The notes below the pieces were generated by a model that saw nothing but the letters and a program-made list of their open reading frames with translations, ran no database searches and had not been told where the DNA came from. Below are positions 19,374-29,319 of a DNA stretch of 64,000 nucleotides, in pieces (position 1 is the first letter of the stretch; each line of letters starts with the position of its first letter). Source of the stretch: Rhynchopus sp. YZ270_cl-10 (Eukaryota; Euglenozoa; Diplonemea; Diplonemida; Diplonemidae); contig OZ037844.1 of NCBI GenBank assembly GCA_964035575.1, positions 1,700,501 to 1,764,500 on the forward strand, written 5' to 3'. The translations under genes were made by a program, and so were the position numbers.

Positions 19374-22292
19374 ATGCCGCGGGTGCACGTGCCTGTTCTG
19401 GGTGTGATCGTTGTGGCAACACTGCTGAGCACATCAGCATCGCTTGCGGGTGGGCTGTTGTTGTACTTTGAAGGCCTCAACTCACTGGAGGCGTCTGTGA
19501 AGGAGACAAGCAGCGGTGAGCTGCACGCACTGCACGAGAGCACACATGTCCTGCTAGCGCAGACGCAGGAGTTCCTCTCCGTCGCGCACACATTCCTCTT
19601 CTCGCACGAGCGCGTGCACGGCACTGACCCAGAGGGCTGGGCAGACACGACACGCCTGCTGTGGCAGGCACAGCTAGCAGGGTCTGCGTTCCTCTACCAC
19701 TGCACTGTGCACGTACACCCACAACCACACGACAACAGCAGCGCTTTCTTTTCTCGTGTATGGGGCGACGTGGATGACGGTGTGCGTATCGTGCGCCACG
19801 CGCGCCTGGAGGAGGACCACGTGGCCAGGGCGTATGCACTCGACCCTGAGACAGGCTTGGGTGCGGCTGTGGTGGGTGAGTGGGACGAGGAAGCGTCCTT
19901 TGCGCAGTACCCCGTGACGCTACTCAACCCTGCTGCGGGTGTGTACCCGGACCTGGCTGGGAGTGCTGCGGACGTGGCAGGTGCGGCAGTGTCGTGGTGG
20001 GGTGCAGCAGTCACACACCGTCGCTCTGACAGTCACGTTGGTGCGCACTCAGACCTGGTTGCGGTGTTTGCCCCGCCACCCGCACCACATCCGTGGAGTG
20101 CACACCGTGCGGTTGTGCTGCAGGTGGGCTTCCTCTACGACGCGATGAGGCCTGCGTTCAGTGCGTACAATCGCGCACGGCCCGACACCACCGTGATTGT
20201 TGTGTGCACTGCAACAGGAGCTGTCCTAGCCACCACTGCAGGAGTGCCTGTCGTGCCGCAGTGGTGCCAGGGACACGACACACCACCCCACAGCGACATC
20301 ACGCAAGCGGCAGGCGCCTGTATGCACAACATCTCAGCACTCACGGGCGTGGAGCGTGCAGCGTACGAGCACCTCACAGAGGCATGGGGCAGGTGGGACT
20401 TCAAGCGTGCAGACCTCAACGGTGATGCGTACTACATGCGTCGTGCGCGATTTGGGCACAACTGGGAATTTCTCTGGCTGCGCCCTGTCGCAAGCGTGGA
20501 GGGGAAGGTGCAGGATGCTTTAGTGCTGCTCATCGTCTTCACAGTGTTGGTGCTTGTGTTCGACGCGTCGATCTCGGTAACGGAGGTGGGCTTCATCGCC
20601 CTGCCTGTGCGTCGTCTTGCTGCGTCTGTAGCGGCGGCAGGGAATATGAACACAGAGGAGGCTGCCCAGGCGATCGCAGGCTATGAGTCGCGGTGTGTGA
20701 TGGTGACGGAGATGCGACAGCTGATGAGCGGGATGGCTGTTGCTGTGGAGCAGTTGCGTGTGTACAAGGCTTTTATCCCTGAGGCTGTGTTCGCAGACGG
20801 CCACAACACACCGCACGTCGCGCACGTGGTACGGCACAGTTCCTTGCATGCTAACAGCTCCGTTGTGCCTGGTACAGGGTCCAGCGAGGCAGCAGTCGTG
20901 TTCACCGACATCAAGGGCTCGACGCTGCTGTGGGAAACCGTGCATGACAGCATGCGTCTGGGCCTACAGCGCCACAACGAGGTGGTGCGAGCGTGCATCG
21001 CTGACTGGGGTGGCTACGAGGTCAAGACGATAGGAGACGCGTTCATGGTCGCCTTCGACACGCTTGACAGTGCGGTGCTGTTTGCACTGGCTGTGCATGA
21101 ACGCCTTGCCTGTGTCGAGTGGCCAGCGCAGCTCCTGGAGGCGAACGGCGGGGAGGGTCTCGTCCTGCGCGTAGGTGTTAGCCACGGTGCGGTGTCCGTG
21201 GAGTACCAGGAGGCGTGGGCGTGCCACGACTTCTTCGGCACTACCGTACACAAGGCTGCACAGCTTGAGGCGATGTGCGTGCCAGGTGCAGTCGCGGTGG
21301 CGACGGAGTGTCTCGACAGCGTAGCTTCCCTGCTCCCGAAGTTTGAGGTCCTGGACATGGGAACCCGCACTCTGCGCGGGCTTGTGGACCCGATGGCAAT
21401 ATCGTTTCTCATACCACGTTCTCTTCCCGCCAGAGCAGAGGAAGTGAAGCGCTCTGCGCAAGGCCGCAACCCTCTCTGCGGGCGTGCCTGCAAGAAGCCC
21501 CTCAGGGCGAAGAGCATGAAGAGCCTCAATCACGCGAAGGACGTTCTCGAAGTGGCCGAGTCTGCAACCACTGGGCACCTCGAGCACCTTGTCCCAGGGG
21601 ATACCTCGTACGAGGTGACTGTTGTGCTCAATGCAGCGCTCGTGAAAACAATGGCCAGTCTTGAGCGGAGTGACGGGAAGATCATCACCGTGCTTGGGTC
21701 GGCAGTGTACATGGGGTGGAACGTGCTGCAGGCGTGCTGCAGCCACACGGAGAAGGCCTTCAGGTTCGTCGGGCTCATCACAAAGAATTCAGGAGAGACA
21801 AGGATACGTTGCGGGATAAGCTCTGGTGGGCGTGTGATGGCTGGGAAGATCGGCACTCGTGGGCAGGGCTTCTTCACTGCTATCGGGGTTCCCATGAGGC
21901 AATGTTCCTGGCTCCTGTGCAGGTGCGAGGCCTTTGGAGCTGACTTCCTGTACACGTCGGCATCGCAGCTTGCGGTACAACAGCTGTGCCTCAAGGGGCG
22001 TATCCGTCCCCTGGAGGACACAGCGCTCATGGGCATGCAGTTTCGCGTGCACGAGGTGCACTGCAGAAGGATACGTGAATGGTGCAGAGATAAGTCGGGT
22101 GCGTTGCTGTCCACGGGTGCGAACACCGGTGCCGTCATCGACACCACCGAGGACGGGTCGTACACACATGAGACGTGCTGGTCTGCGACGTACATGAGGG
22201 CCTTCGACGAAATGAACATGTCTGTGCTCTCTTCCTTAGCAGGCATCGACCCCGTCATCGATAAGGTGTACCAGAGACTCATAAGAAGGTAG
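19374..22292 (+). CDS. Membrane class III adenylate/guanylate cyclase
   Basis: A 972-residue protein: N-terminal hydrophobic segment (about 7-30), large extracellular region (about 35-378), a second membrane span (about 383-405), a HAMP-like start (PVRR), then a class III cyclase domain (about 505-650) and a second, weaker cyclase-like region (about 735-900). In the first domain the metal-binding Asp residues are Asp512 (FTDIKG) and Asp555 (TIGDAF). Lys551 (EVKT) is at the purine-selecting place and favours ATP. The helix that normally reads VN-x-AAR reads VHKAAQ here (His626, Gln630), so the usual transition-state Asn and Arg are replaced. The second region has ITVLGSAVYM and RIRCGISSGG but lacks both metal Asp. 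This suggests either an unusual catalytic site or a receptor-type regulator. The layout resembles single-pass receptor cyclases of trypanosomes. Confidence 0.85.
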   Translation: MPRVHVPVLGVIVVATLLSTSASLAGGLLLYFEGLNSLEASVKETSSGELHALHESTHVLLAQTQEFLSVAHTFLFSHERVHGTDPEGWADTTRLLWQAQLAGSAFLYHCTVHVHPQPHDNSSAFFSRVWGDVDDGVRIVRHARLEEDHVARAYALDPETGLGAAVVGEWDEEASFAQYPVTLLNPAAGVYPDLAGSAADVAGAAVSWWGAAVTHRRSDSHVGAHSDLVAVFAPPPAPHPWSAHRAVVLQVGFLYDAMRPAFSAYNRARPDTTVIVVCTATGAVLATTAGVPVVPQWCQGHDTPPHSDITQAAGACMHNISALTGVERAAYEHLTEAWGRWDFKRADLNGDAYYMRRARFGHNWEFLWLRPVASVEGKVQDALVLLIVFTVLVLVFDASISVTEVGFIALPVRRLAASVAAAGNMNTEEAAQAIAGYESRCVMVTEMRQLMSGMAVAVEQLRVYKAFIPEAVFADGHNTPHVAHVVRHSSLHANSSVVPGTGSSEAAVVFTDIKGSTLLWETVHDSMRLGLQRHNEVVRACIADWGGYEVKTIGDAFMVAFDTLDSAVLFALAVHERLACVEWPAQLLEANGGEGLVLRVGVSHGAVSVEYQEAWACHDFFGTTVHKAAQLEAMCVPGAVAVATECLDSVASLLPKFEVLDMGTRTLRGLVDPMAISFLIPRSLPARAEEVKRSAQGRNPLCGRACKKPLRAKSMKSLNHAKDVLEVAESATTGHLEHLVPGDTSYEVTVVLNAALVKTMASLERSDGKIITVLGSAVYMGWNVLQACCSHTEKAFRFVGLITKNSGETRIRCGISSGGRVMAGKIGTRGQGFFTAIGVPMRQCSWLLCRCEAFGADFLYTSASQLAVQQLCLKGRIRPLEDTALMGMQFRVHEVHCRRIREWCRDKSGALLSTGANTGAVIDTTEDGSYTHETCWSATYMRAFDEMNMSVLSSLAGIDPVIDKVYQRLIRR

Positions 22293-23375
22293 GAAACTTC
22301 TGCATAGTACCAACCTGCTTGAGAGTTTTTAGCCCGTCACCTAAATGTGAGCATGCCAGAAGAAATATTTCAGTGTTCACGAAGGTGTTCTTAGTCCGCA
22401 CTACATAAGCGCAGCGGAGGCTTCGACACTTTTTCTGGGTTACCTATCTGCGCTGCGAGGGTCTTTGGGGTTTCAAACAATGTTGTGATGTTGTGTCTAT
22501 CTGTTCGTCTTGCCCTGCGACACTGCCCCTCATGTACTATTATACACCACACTGACGTGGCATTGGACACGCCGACCTAAGTGTTCTGTCCCAGAATAGT
22601 TCCTATTACGGCATTTCTTCGTGTGAACGAGTGTCACATTTGTCGTCATTTTTTTTTTTGTCCATTTGCGTTGGGGTTGGCAGTTTTTTGAGCCTTAGCG
22701 TGAAATCAACAAGCGCTGCTGCGACAACGGCACGTTAATATCTTGTTCTATTGTTCTGTTCTTTCATTCATCCCACAAGGATTTTTGAGTAAATCGGATA
22801 TTTAGTCACTACATTCTTTTGGGCTAATTCGCGCCAACTTTGTGTTTTATGCTTGCTGCGTATTTTTGAGATTACTGTTGTTAGCTGTTTCCAAAAGCTG
22901 GGGAATTTTGCCCTCCTTTTTTCTCACGTTTTCGGGTTTTCGGTTTTGTTTCCCACAATTTCCCACCCCCCTCACAGTTTTCTGGAGTAGCCCTGCGATT
23001 TCAGCGAATTTCACAGTGTCTCACACACCCTGTGGTGCCGGTGTTCCTTCTGCCCCGTTTGTGTTATTGTTGTTCCATTTGTTTTTCTTTTCAGTTTCTT
23101 TTCAGTGGATGATAATGTCTGTAGTCGCCCCAGTGCCTCTTAGTCATTTTCTACCTCTTACCCTCACTTTCATCTGGAAAGGGTTATCCACTGTGCTTTA
23201 TTTCCCCATCGCGTTTCCTTCCCACCACCCTCACAACAAAAACTCTAAGCCTTGTAAAAAAAAAAAAAAAAATAGTAGGATCGGTAGGTAAGTAAAAGGA
23301 AAAAAGGTTTTTTTCGTTGATTGCACCCCTAACCCCCTGGGACTGCTCTGCACAGAGCTGAATACTCGGAGTCCT
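22293..23375. other. Intergenic DNA, nothing recognised
   Basis: T-rich and pyrimidine-rich DNA with a poly-A tract at about 23256-23272. A 149-codon frame at 22842-23291 has only low-complexity hydrophobic content and is not supported as a gene. Confidence 0.5.
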
Positions 23376-23860
23376 GATAAAGATGCTTCAAATCTGTTTC
23401 GCCCACTGACTTATCCAGCGTGGCCGCGGCGTCACCGCCGGAGACGTCGTTTGCGACATCTAATTCTTTATAGTCGCTCGTGGCGACTTTCACTGTTTTC
23501 GCCCAGTGTGGCCGCGGCGTCACCGCCGGAGACGTCATTAGCGACACCTTATTCTTTATAGTCGCTCGTGGCGACTTTCACTGTTTTCGCCCAGTGTGGC
23601 CGCGGCGTCACCGCCGGAGACGTCATTAGCGACACCTTATTCTTTATAGTCGCTCGTGGCGACTTTCACTGTTTTCGCCCAGTGTGGCCGCGGCGTCACC
23701 GCCGGAGACGTCGTTAGCGACACCTTATTCTTTATAGTCGCTCGTGGCGACTTTCAGTGTTTGGCCGACGGTTGTCCCTACATGTCGTTCTTTATAGTCG
23801 CCCGTAGCGACTTTGTAGTTCTTTATAGTCGCCCGTAGCGACTTTCGTAGGGGGGTCCGA
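23376..23860. repeat. 88-bp tandem hairpin repeats
   Basis: TTCTTTATAGTCGCTCGTGG starts at 23464, 23552, 23640 and 23728, an exact 88-bp period, with degraded half units at both ends. Each unit has a perfect stem AGTCGC-TCGTG-GCGACT and a GC-rich block (GGCCGCGGCGTCACCGCC, then GACGTC). The array lies just beyond the 3' end of the minus-strand retroelement and may be its terminal repeat region or older satellite DNA. Confidence 0.7.
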
Positions 23861-23897
23861 CGCACCAACACAGTTACTTCGTCTTCTTTCTTTCTTT

Positions 23898-23931
<34 letters not shown>

Positions 23932-23992
23932 AAATCCACCCGAATGCTGATGATGATGATAATGATACCCAAAAAAAAATAAAAAATATATA

Positions 23993-25756
23993 CTACATCC
24001 AGAGTGAGTCCATCAGAACTTCAATGTGGTGCGGCAAATCCCCCTGTACGTAATCTCTTCCCTTGCTCGGGTCTGCCACCAAAAAAGGGCTAGTTTGGCC
24101 CCTCGTGAGCCCATCCGCCCGTTGTTCGCCTGTCGGAACCCATGTAGCGGATGCTGTCAACTGCGCTGCTTCACACGTACGGTACAGCGCGCTGAGAATG
24201 AGGTTTGCCGCGTGGTTCTTCGAGTGACCCTTGTTGATGGCGGCCACCACAGCAGCATTGTCTATCATCAGGTTTACGCAGGCTCCCCGCACTTCAACCA
24301 CTTCGACAGTTAAGCACACCACACGGAAAGCCGCCAAAAGTTCTTTTAAAAAGATATGTGTGGACTTAGCCTGGCTGAAAAGACCCTTCAACGCCCACTC
24401 CTTTCGGCCTGCTCCGGGGTTCTCCACAATACACCCCCATGCCGGCGTGCTTGCATCGGACCACGCGGTGATGGTGTGAGTAGGTGTCGATGCGGCTGGG
24501 CGGTATGCGTTCTCCCGACACTTGTACCAGAAAGCGTCCAGTTCATCGCGCACGCACCTTGTGAGGGTAATATCCTTGTCCCACAGTGTCACGTCCACCG
24601 CCAGTTTACGGGCCAGTGCGCTCAGGAACGAAAGTAGGCCGCTGTAGACACACAGTCTGTGAGTTTTGCAGTAAGAACACCACACCAGCGATCCCAGCGT
24701 CTTGTAGAATTGTCGCGCTGTGCATATGCCTGATTTTGCCGCTTCGAGGTGCTTTGACTGCGAGAGTTTACACAGCCACTTCTCCGACATACGAAAGGTT
24801 CCGTTCTGCAGATCGAACTCCAGGCCCAGTGCTACAAAACGCTGCAGCGGTCTGCCGAACTCCGGGTCCGAATTTAACTCCAAACGTATGTTCTTGCAGC
24901 GCTGGTCAAACACCTCGAAACGGGCCCTGCATTGTTCTTCCGAATCACCAAGGATGAACACGTTGTCGATCCAGACGATTGCGTAAGGCCCTGCCAAAAG
25001 AAGAATTGCCCGCTGGACGATGCACGGTGCGAACTTCCATCCCATGGGCAAGACCTTCATCTGCATGGTACGGTGGTGGCCCCTCTGTCCGCCTAGTTTC
25101 ATCGCAAAATAGGGGCGGATGTCCGTTGACAATTCAAACTGGAAGAAAGCGCTTTTGACGTCCGTCATAGCCACCCACTTTGCATCCAGCATACGTTTGA
25201 TGACCCCCGGCATAGTTGGTAAGTTGCAAGGAGGCGGGCGGACCATTTTGTCGTTTAGAGCTGTGCAGTTCAAGATGAAACGCCCCCCCCCCCGAGCTTT
25301 TCTCCACTACAAAAGCCGGCATGGCCAGTACCGGTTTTTCAGAAAACTCCGCCACATCGTATTTACGGAGGTCATTTACGTGCTGTCGCATGTGCTTGGA
25401 CACAACATTTACCGTCGGCGCGTCTTCATCAGGTAAGAACAGGGATAAGAATTTGTCTTTGTCTCGCAAAACATCCAGCGTTCCCTCAAGTGCGTTATCA
25501 GTGTCCAGAGCCTTCAGAGCGTCCAAATCGATCCTGTTCATGCTGATGGGAGCCAGAGCCAGGTCAGAGGGCAGGTGCGGCGCTTGGACATCCCGTATAC
25601 ATCCATCGTACCCCGGTTCCACAAAAGGTCCAAACGTATATTTATCGTCGTCCTCATCTGCGGGTACGGCGTAACGCACTTGACGCAGGGCATCCACCAC
25701 GTCGGTCCCAATCTTCCGGCCTGTGGCGTGAGCGAAATGAGGGGTCAGAGACAAGC
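23993..25756 (-). mobile_element. Reverse transcriptase and RNase H region of the DIRS/VIPER-like element
   Basis: RT landmarks are MTDVKSAFFQFEL, LPMGWKFAP and VWIDNVFILG. RNase H follows, with AWSDASTPAWG, LKELLAAFRV and LMIDNAAVVAAIN. The family resemblance is to DIRS-type RT-RNase H rather than to LINE or Ty elements. Described as a fossil region only. Confidence 0.7.
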
Positions 25757-26701
25757 TCACAGGGACAGGGCCTTCGAAAGTCTGGCTGTCTCGGTGTTGA
25801 TCTCCAAAAGCGCGGAAGGCGCGTAGTGGAGCAAGCTCTTCAATGTTTTGTGTCTCGTCAACGACATTATCTCCTCCAAGCTGTGACCGCCCTGGATCAG
25901 GCAGACTACTGCTCCTCTTCGCAGCGAGTGTCCCTGCAGACTGGCATTTGTTTTTCTCATGTGTCGTATCAGGCGTTCCTTCGGGTCCGGAAAAAGAGGC
26001 GAGAGCGGCGTTGTCGCCGCGCACAACAGAGCAAGCTGTGACCGGGCTGGCTCGCCCAGGCGTACCCCCGTCGTCATCCCCTCGCGGAAGGGGTCGCTCT
26101 TGCTTCCGCTCCAGTCGATGCACACGAACTCCTCCCCCTCTGGAAAGGTGAGGTTCTCGCGAGTCAGACGCAGAGTATCTCCGAGCCTGGCCGCTGCAGT
26201 CCACGTGATTTGTAACGCTAGTCGTATATGTTGGCTTGTGCAGGTCTCCAGAATGTTCCGCATCTCCTCTTTTGTAACAGGAGGGGCCTGTTTGTGTGGT
26301 CGAAGAGCGCCCCCCCGCTTGAGACTTCGCTGCAGGTCCCTTAGCACCACCGAGGATGCCTCCAGCAACCCTCTTCGTCGCCCCCAAGCGAGGCATGTGT
26401 TTGAGTATTGCAGCCGTGACGATGGTTTTATATGCCCTTGACGTACTATCCAAGTGGCGATGGTTATGTCCCACGGTAGCAGTTGCCCTGTCGCTTCCTG
26501 CCACTGCGTCCGGAATAGTTCCACCCTCCGTCCGACACTCCGTTGTTGGGCCCATGTGCTTGGTGCCAATGCTCCGCCGAGTTGTGTCTGCAGCATCATC
26601 GTCAGTTTTTCGGCTTCGGTCTCTGTGACTGTCGGCTCCACGAGGCATGGACGTCCTCGCAGGTTCTTGGGGGTGGGTTCCAGAATACGAGACAGGGGCA
26701 T
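25757..26701 (-). CDS. Tyrosine recombinase of the DIRS/VIPER-like element
   Basis: The C-terminal half shows the catalytic pattern of tyrosine recombinases: Arg in AARLGDTLRL, HSLRRG as the H-x-x-R block, a later LTRHKTLKSLLHY with the second His and the nucleophilic Tyr. The N-terminal half (STWAQQRSVGRRVELF) resembles a core-binding domain. The enzyme would integrate a circular DNA intermediate without making target duplications. Met at 26701 gives a recombinase-sized protein. Confidence 0.75.
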   Translation of the reverse strand: MPLSRILEPTPKNLRGRPCLVEPTVTETEAEKLTMMLQTQLGGALAPSTWAQQRSVGRRVELFRTQWQEATGQLLPWDITIATWIVRQGHIKPSSRLQYSNTCLAWGRRRGLLEASSVVLRDLQRSLKRGGALRPHKQAPPVTKEEMRNILETCTSQHIRLALQITWTAAARLGDTLRLTRENLTFPEGEEFVCIDWSGSKSDPFREGMTTGVRLGEPARSQLALLCAATTPLSPLFPDPKERLIRHMRKTNASLQGHSLRRGAVVCLIQGGHSLEEIMSLTRHKTLKSLLHYAPSALLEINTETARLSKALSL

Positions 26702-26772
26702 TGTGTTGGGAAAGGGAGGGGATTGGGAGGGGTTGAGTAGGGGGAAGGGAGGGGGGGACAACGTTGTGGAGA

Positions 26773-27210
26773 TTACTTGGTTCCTTTTCCACCCTTTCCG
26801 CCCTTTCCGCCCTTCCCTTGCCTGCGAAACGGACGCTGTTTTGCTCCTCCGTGGGGGTTGTTCTTTTCCCTTCTGCGGGCTTCTCGGTGGGCGCTGCGCA
26901 GGTACTCCGGCTGGTCGGTCCCGCCACACACTTCGTTTTCCACGATGAGCGCTGCATCCCATCTGCCTTCCATATTGCCCATCTTCAGTGCCTCCAGACG
27001 CCCAAATGCAGCTTCGCCGATGTCCTGCAAAACCTTGTCGGCAGCGTCGCCATCGTCCGTCAGACCGATGTGTGTTGCTACCATCCCGAGGATTCTGAGG
27101 AGGCTGTTGGTTTCTCCCTTGGCTGCCTTCGAGCAAGGACCCTCGGTCAGGCACCTGAATTCCTCTCGGAAAGGAATCAGGCCCCGTTGGGGTTCATTTA
27201 CGGGGTTCAT
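26773..27210 (-). CDS. Gag-like frame of the DIRS/VIPER-like element
   Basis: A 145-residue frame whose start (MNPVNEPQRG) is embedded in the short tandem repeats at the element's 5' side. It has an acidic helical middle and a Lys/Arg/Gly-rich tail (KGGKGGKGGKG) that would suit nucleic-acid binding. Assignment as gag rests on position and composition, not on a recognised domain. Confidence 0.45.
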   Translation of the reverse strand: MNPVNEPQRGLIPFREEFRCLTEGPCSKAAKGETNSLLRILGMVATHIGLTDDGDAADKVLQDIGEAAFGRLEALKMGNMEGRWDAALIVENEVCGGTDQPEYLRSAHREARRREKNNPHGGAKQRPFRRQGKGGKGGKGGKGTK

Positions 27211-27306
27211 TTTTTTTTACGGGGTTCATTTTTTTTTACAAAAGGGGTTCATTTTTTTTTACAAAGGGGTTCATTTTTTTTTACAAAGGGGTTCATTTTT
27301 TTTTAC
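27190..27306. repeat. Short tandem repeat GGGGTTCAT(T)nACAAA
   Basis: About five units of 20-24 bp, ending where retroposon copy A begins its unique part. Read on the minus strand each unit contains AAAAATGAACCCC, and the gag-like start codon of the retroelement uses one of them. Copy B of the retroposon family carries a single unit at its 5' end. Confidence 0.6.
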
Positions 27307-28247
27307 ACAAAAAACTATGTTAAGACGAAATCCTACCGATGTGCCTACATGGGGCGTCCCCCGTCAGTAGTGCGCCAGATGAGGGGCATGAAGCGAAATG
27401 CGGTGAAAGGTGCAGGCCTGTTCGCAGCAGGTCTGGAGAGTTGTGGCAACTCGTCTGCTGAGCGTGTGAAGTATCAAGGCAGAGGTTCGCTGTCCAAGTA
27501 AAACCTACCCTGGTCATCCTCTGCCTGTCTTGTTCTCTGTTGTGATTGTTTGTGTTTGTGGGCGGGATCAGATGGGTGGAGGGTGTTTACTTTGTGTTTA
27601 GCTCGGAGAAGTGGCTTACCCGCCCACTCTCTGTTATTTATTCAGTGTCATTTTTTCATTCATCCCCAAAGTTTGTAGACAGAGTCAAGGCCACCTTGGC
27701 CAAAAGGGTTTTTTCACCACACTTTTCTTTTGCTTCCATTCGTGGAAGTCTTGTTTTTCTTCTGTTCCTGGCCTGACGTGTGTTCAACAGGTGTGCTATT
27801 TTTACCAAGTGGAATCCATTTTTCTTTTTCCAGGGGAGGCACTAAAACAAACCATTCTGCAGACAACAAAGCAAAGGCAATGTGTTTTTTATTCTCCCTT
27901 CCCTTCTTTTAAGTAAGGAGGATTAGGTCTTCTTTTTTTTCCTTTTTTTGCCCCAGAAGTGTGACGCCTGTGTATTCAAATTGATTAAAAAGAATAAAAA
28001 ACAAACACATAATGCAGTTTCTTGTTTTGTATAAAATTCTGTTGGCTCTTCCGTACTCTTCGCCCGCCTTTTATACAAAACTTGAAACACCGACCATTTT
28101 TGGTCATCATTTTTTCCTTTTCATTTTTCCATTTCCTTTTTCCTTTTCCATTTCCTGTTCATTTTATTGTCTTTATTGTCTTCTCCATTTCTTCCTTTTT
28201 CCTTTCTATTCTCATAAAAAACTAGTCCAAGTACAAAAAAGAGAAAA
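27296..28247 (+). mobile_element. Poly(A)-tailed retroposon family, copy A
   Basis: About 950 bp nearly identical to copy B (29320-30287) and, in its 3' half, to copy C. It ends in GTACAAAAAAGAG plus an A-run. There is no RT and no long frame; a short open stretch near 27350-27501 has no recognised domain. Its 5' side abuts the VIPER-like element, and no target duplication was found for this copy. It could be a SINE-like element, a 5'-truncated LINE or a retrocopy of a host RNA. Confidence 0.65.
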
Positions 28248-29319
28248 AAAAAGAAGTCATCGAGCAGCACCTGACGATAGCAGCAACTCCAGCGGCGGCA
28301 GCAAAGGCGGCGGCAGCACCACCTTCAGAGGTATCGGCTACTACTACTACAGCTGCAGTAGTGGCAGCTTCAGCTCGAGCACGGGCACTGAAAGCAGCGG
28401 CAAGCAGAGCTGGGGAAGTAACCCCAGTGGGGTCAGCGGCAACGGGACCTACTACAGCAGCGCCAAAAGCAGTGGCTATTTTTTGCGGGATAGTGGCGGG
28501 GATGTGGGACGCTCTGATAGCAGTGGTAGAGGTGGCAGCAGCAGCAGCAGCAGAAACAGCAACCACAGTAACAGCAGCAACAGCTACTACAACAGCAGCT
28601 GCTACAGTTTCGGCTACAGCAACTGCTACAATTACTACTGCAGCAAGAGCGAGAGCACCTGCAACTGCAACTGCAACGACTACGGCATGAACAACAACAG
28701 CAACTGCTACAGCAACAGCCATCACTGCTGCAAGAGCACCAGCAACAGCACCAACAACTGCACCTGCAACAACCGCAAGAGCTACAACTACAGCAGTTAC
28801 AGCAACTGCAGCAGCCAAGGCTGGAGTGAGAGAGTGGGTGCAGGCGGTGCCGGGCATGGTGGAGGCTCAGTCAGGAGTGGGTATGGAGTTTTAGACGGCG
28901 ACGATGATGGCCCCCGCCCCCCCGGCAGCAGCAGCTCCTTCAGCCACAAGAACCTCAGCAACAGTCTCCTCAGCGGTGGCAGCGGGAGCCCCCTTCCCCC
29001 CCATTATTACCCCATAAAGAGGCCTTTTGAGCCCAACAACCCAAGCAGCTACAGCTTTGATAGCAGTAACAAAAATTTTTGTGGAGGCAACACAGCAAAA
29101 AACTGTTGTCATTATAGACCACACCCCCCTCCCCCCCATGATAACCCCAAAAAGAGGCACGGTATGCCCAACCATTTCAGTGGCTGCAACTGTGATAGCA
29201 GCAAAAACGTACTCCTCGGAGTCCTGGGTAGGGTCCCGGTATCACCCCTGGCGTGCAGCAGCGGTAGCAGCACCACCTACAGCATCAGCAACTGCAGCAG
29301 CAATAGCACAAGTGTATCT

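Larger units (their letters stand above)
23993..27210 (-). mobile_element. DIRS/VIPER-like tyrosine-recombinase retroelement (fossil)
   Basis: On the minus strand the order is a gag-like frame, a tyrosine recombinase, then reverse transcriptase with RNase H. A recombinase placed before the RT is the order known from VIPER elements of trypanosomatids, while Ngaro and DIRS1 place it after. There is no integrase. The coding parts look largely intact, with about one break in the RT region, so the copy is probably young but broken. The exact ends are not resolved: 88-bp repeats lie on the 3' side and short GGGGTTCAT repeats on the 5' side. Confidence 0.75.

Noticed and set aside
22842-23291. A 149-codon frame between the cyclase and the retroelement
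   Set aside because: Low-complexity Phe/Leu/Ser translation of pyrimidine-rich DNA, poly-A at its end, no domain.
27404-27501. Short frame AVKGAGLFAAGLESCGNS in retroposon copies A and B as a conserved protein
   Set aside because: Copies are too similar to show selection, the frame lacks a clear start, and no domain was recognised.
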